64,000 bases of DNA. It comes from Halorubrum ruber. GTDB taxonomy: Archaea > Halobacteriota > Halobacteria > Halobacteriales > Haloferacaceae. Below, one piece after another: positions 63,389 through 64,000 of this stretch. The notes beneath the pieces are model-generated. The model had not been told where the DNA came from. It saw nothing but the letters and a program-made list of their open reading frames with translations, and did not search any database. How positions within the stretch are numbered: the first letter of the stretch is position 1; each line of letters starts with the position of its first letter. The translations under genes and the position numbers were made by a program. The stretch is from contig NZ_CP073695.1 of the NCBI RefSeq assembly GCF_018228765.1, positions 2,108,001 through 2,172,000 on the forward strand. The letters are read 5' to 3'.

Positions 63389-63724
63389 CTTATAAATGAC
63401 TGCGGTGGCGCGTGCCTCCGAGCGCCCACCGGGCGCGAGGAGCACGCGCGAGGGATGCCGTGAGCGACGGGCGACCGAAGGGAGCCCGGAGCGAACGGCG
63501 AGGCTGGGGAGGTGTGAGGTGCTGTTGCTGTGCGTTCCCGCGAGCGAAGCGAGCGGGAGCACGGAAGTCGCAGCCCGCGCAGCGAAGCGAGCAGGAACGT
63601 CTTCCGGAGGGGCGGGACTCAAAGGGGCAGCCGTGAGGCGGGCGCAGGCGACGTAAGCACCGCAACGAGGGAGCACTAGCGACCGAGTGAGGAGCGCAGC
63701 GAGCGTGCGCCCGCCTCACGGCTG
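63389..63724 (+). ncRNA. Candidate structured non-coding RNA, copy B
   Basis: Copy B follows the same order as copy A. A TATA box (CTTATAAAT) is followed by a GA-mismatch helix (63457-63499), GAGGCTGGGGAGG, GTGAGGTGCTGT, an extra segment of about 75 nt with a CCCGC/GCGGG hairpin (63537-63557), then GGGACTCAAAGGGGCAG and the 19-bp stem (arms 63628-63646 and 63706-63724) around a 59-nt loop containing GACGTAAG and CGCAGCGAGCG. Four stem positions differ from copy A and all are compensatory. It starts about 80 bp after the orc gene. No protein-coding frame is credible. Confidence 0.5.
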
Positions 63725-63944
63725 GGGCTTTGGGGGCGTTCGCCGTCGATCCACAGTTGGTCACGTATCGCCTCGCGGCTGGGGCTTTGGCGGTGTTCAT
63801 CGCAGACCCCAAATCAACTATTTATAAGCGAGCGGCTGGGGCTTTGGAGATGTTTGCCGCCGATCTGCCAGCAACTATTTATAAATAAGCGGCTGGGACT
63901 TTAGCAGCGTTCGTCGCGAAGTCACGAACTATTTATAAACAACC
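63720..63944 (+). repeat. 57-bp tandem repeat array B (four diverged units)
   Basis: Units open with GGCTGGGGCTTTGG or a close variant at 63720, 63777, 63834 and 63891, exactly 57 bp apart. The last three carry CTATTTATAA, the same TATA-like box as array A, while the first has lost it (GTTGGTCACGTATCGC). The array overlaps the right arm of the stem of copy B. Compared with array A, units have drifted more between one another, which suggests an older array. The sequence after 63945 to the window end has nothing recognisable. Confidence 0.9.
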
Positions 63945-64000
63945 ATCCGGTCGCTCCGCTCCCTCGACGTACCAGAGCCGATCGAACGGAAGACAGTTGT

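Noticed and set aside
63720..63944. CRISPR-like array
   Set aside because: Repeats are contiguous 57-bp units without unique spacers, and no cas gene is present.

Overview
The window looks like the chromosome of an extremely halophilic archaeon (class Halobacteria), most likely Halorubrum or a close relative. The evidence is the very GC-rich sequence, proteins loaded with Asp and Glu, Tat-type lipoprotein signals, a halocyanin-like cupredoxin, Bat-type HTH and DICT proteins, menaquinone genes, an Orc1/Cdc6 protein and TATA-box promoters lying about 27 nt upstream of start codons. No tRNA, rRNA, CRISPR array or intact insertion sequence was found. The genus is an inference.

Layout. 1-7.7 kb: the end of a cytochrome oxidase locus, a halocyanin-like protein, a PD-(D/E)XK-like protein, an acyl-CoA dehydrogenase, a GH3 glycosidase, a RIO-like kinase and an EamA transporter. 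7.8-12.8 kb: a complete branched-chain amino-acid ABC transporter (livJHMGF, transcribed leftward). 12.9-17.2 kb: proline dehydrogenase, a repeat-rich non-coding kilobase, a Bat-type HTH regulator and an aldehyde/P5C dehydrogenase. 17.2-29.4 kb: a TbsP-like regulator, an aldo/keto reductase, a phosphotransferase, a degenerate CHAT-like protein, menC-menA and a nitrate/sulfonate/taurine-type ABC transporter. 29.7-38.2 kb: the branched-chain amino-acid biosynthesis cluster leuA-ilvB-ilvN-ilvC-(small ORF)-leuC-leuD-leuB. 38.2-46.5 kb: housekeeping genes including an XRE-CBS regulator, purM, a site-2 protease, a TraB-family protein, a membrane-anchored winged-helix protein and small conserved proteins. 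46.6-49.5 kb: a zinc/manganese ABC transporter. 49.6-53.9 kb: YbaK, SBDS, a zinc finger, an FG-GAP protein and a DICT protein. 54-61.8 kb: glycerol catabolism, glpABC divergent from glpK-glpX. 62.1-63.3 kb: an Orc1/Cdc6-family ATPase, followed by a second repeat-rich region.

The most interesting signal is not protein-coding. Two copies of one non-coding element lie in opposite orientation about 49 kb apart (around 14.3-14.74 kb on the minus strand and 63.39-63.94 kb on the plus strand). Each has a TATA box, conserved linear blocks, a 19-bp perfect stem in which all four differences between the copies are compensatory, hairpins with repeated tandem G-A mismatches, and a trailing array of 57-bp repeats that mostly carry TATA-like boxes. 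This pattern supports a structured RNA, or possibly a hairpin-forming mobile element.

Six genes are frame-disrupted (livJ twice, leuA, an acyl-CoA thioesterase, glpX and orc). Five of these sites are each repaired by adding one G or C to a homopolymer, and leuA can be repaired by adding two. The simplest explanation is homopolymer under-calling in the sequence rather than gene decay, so these loci should be read as probably intact genes.
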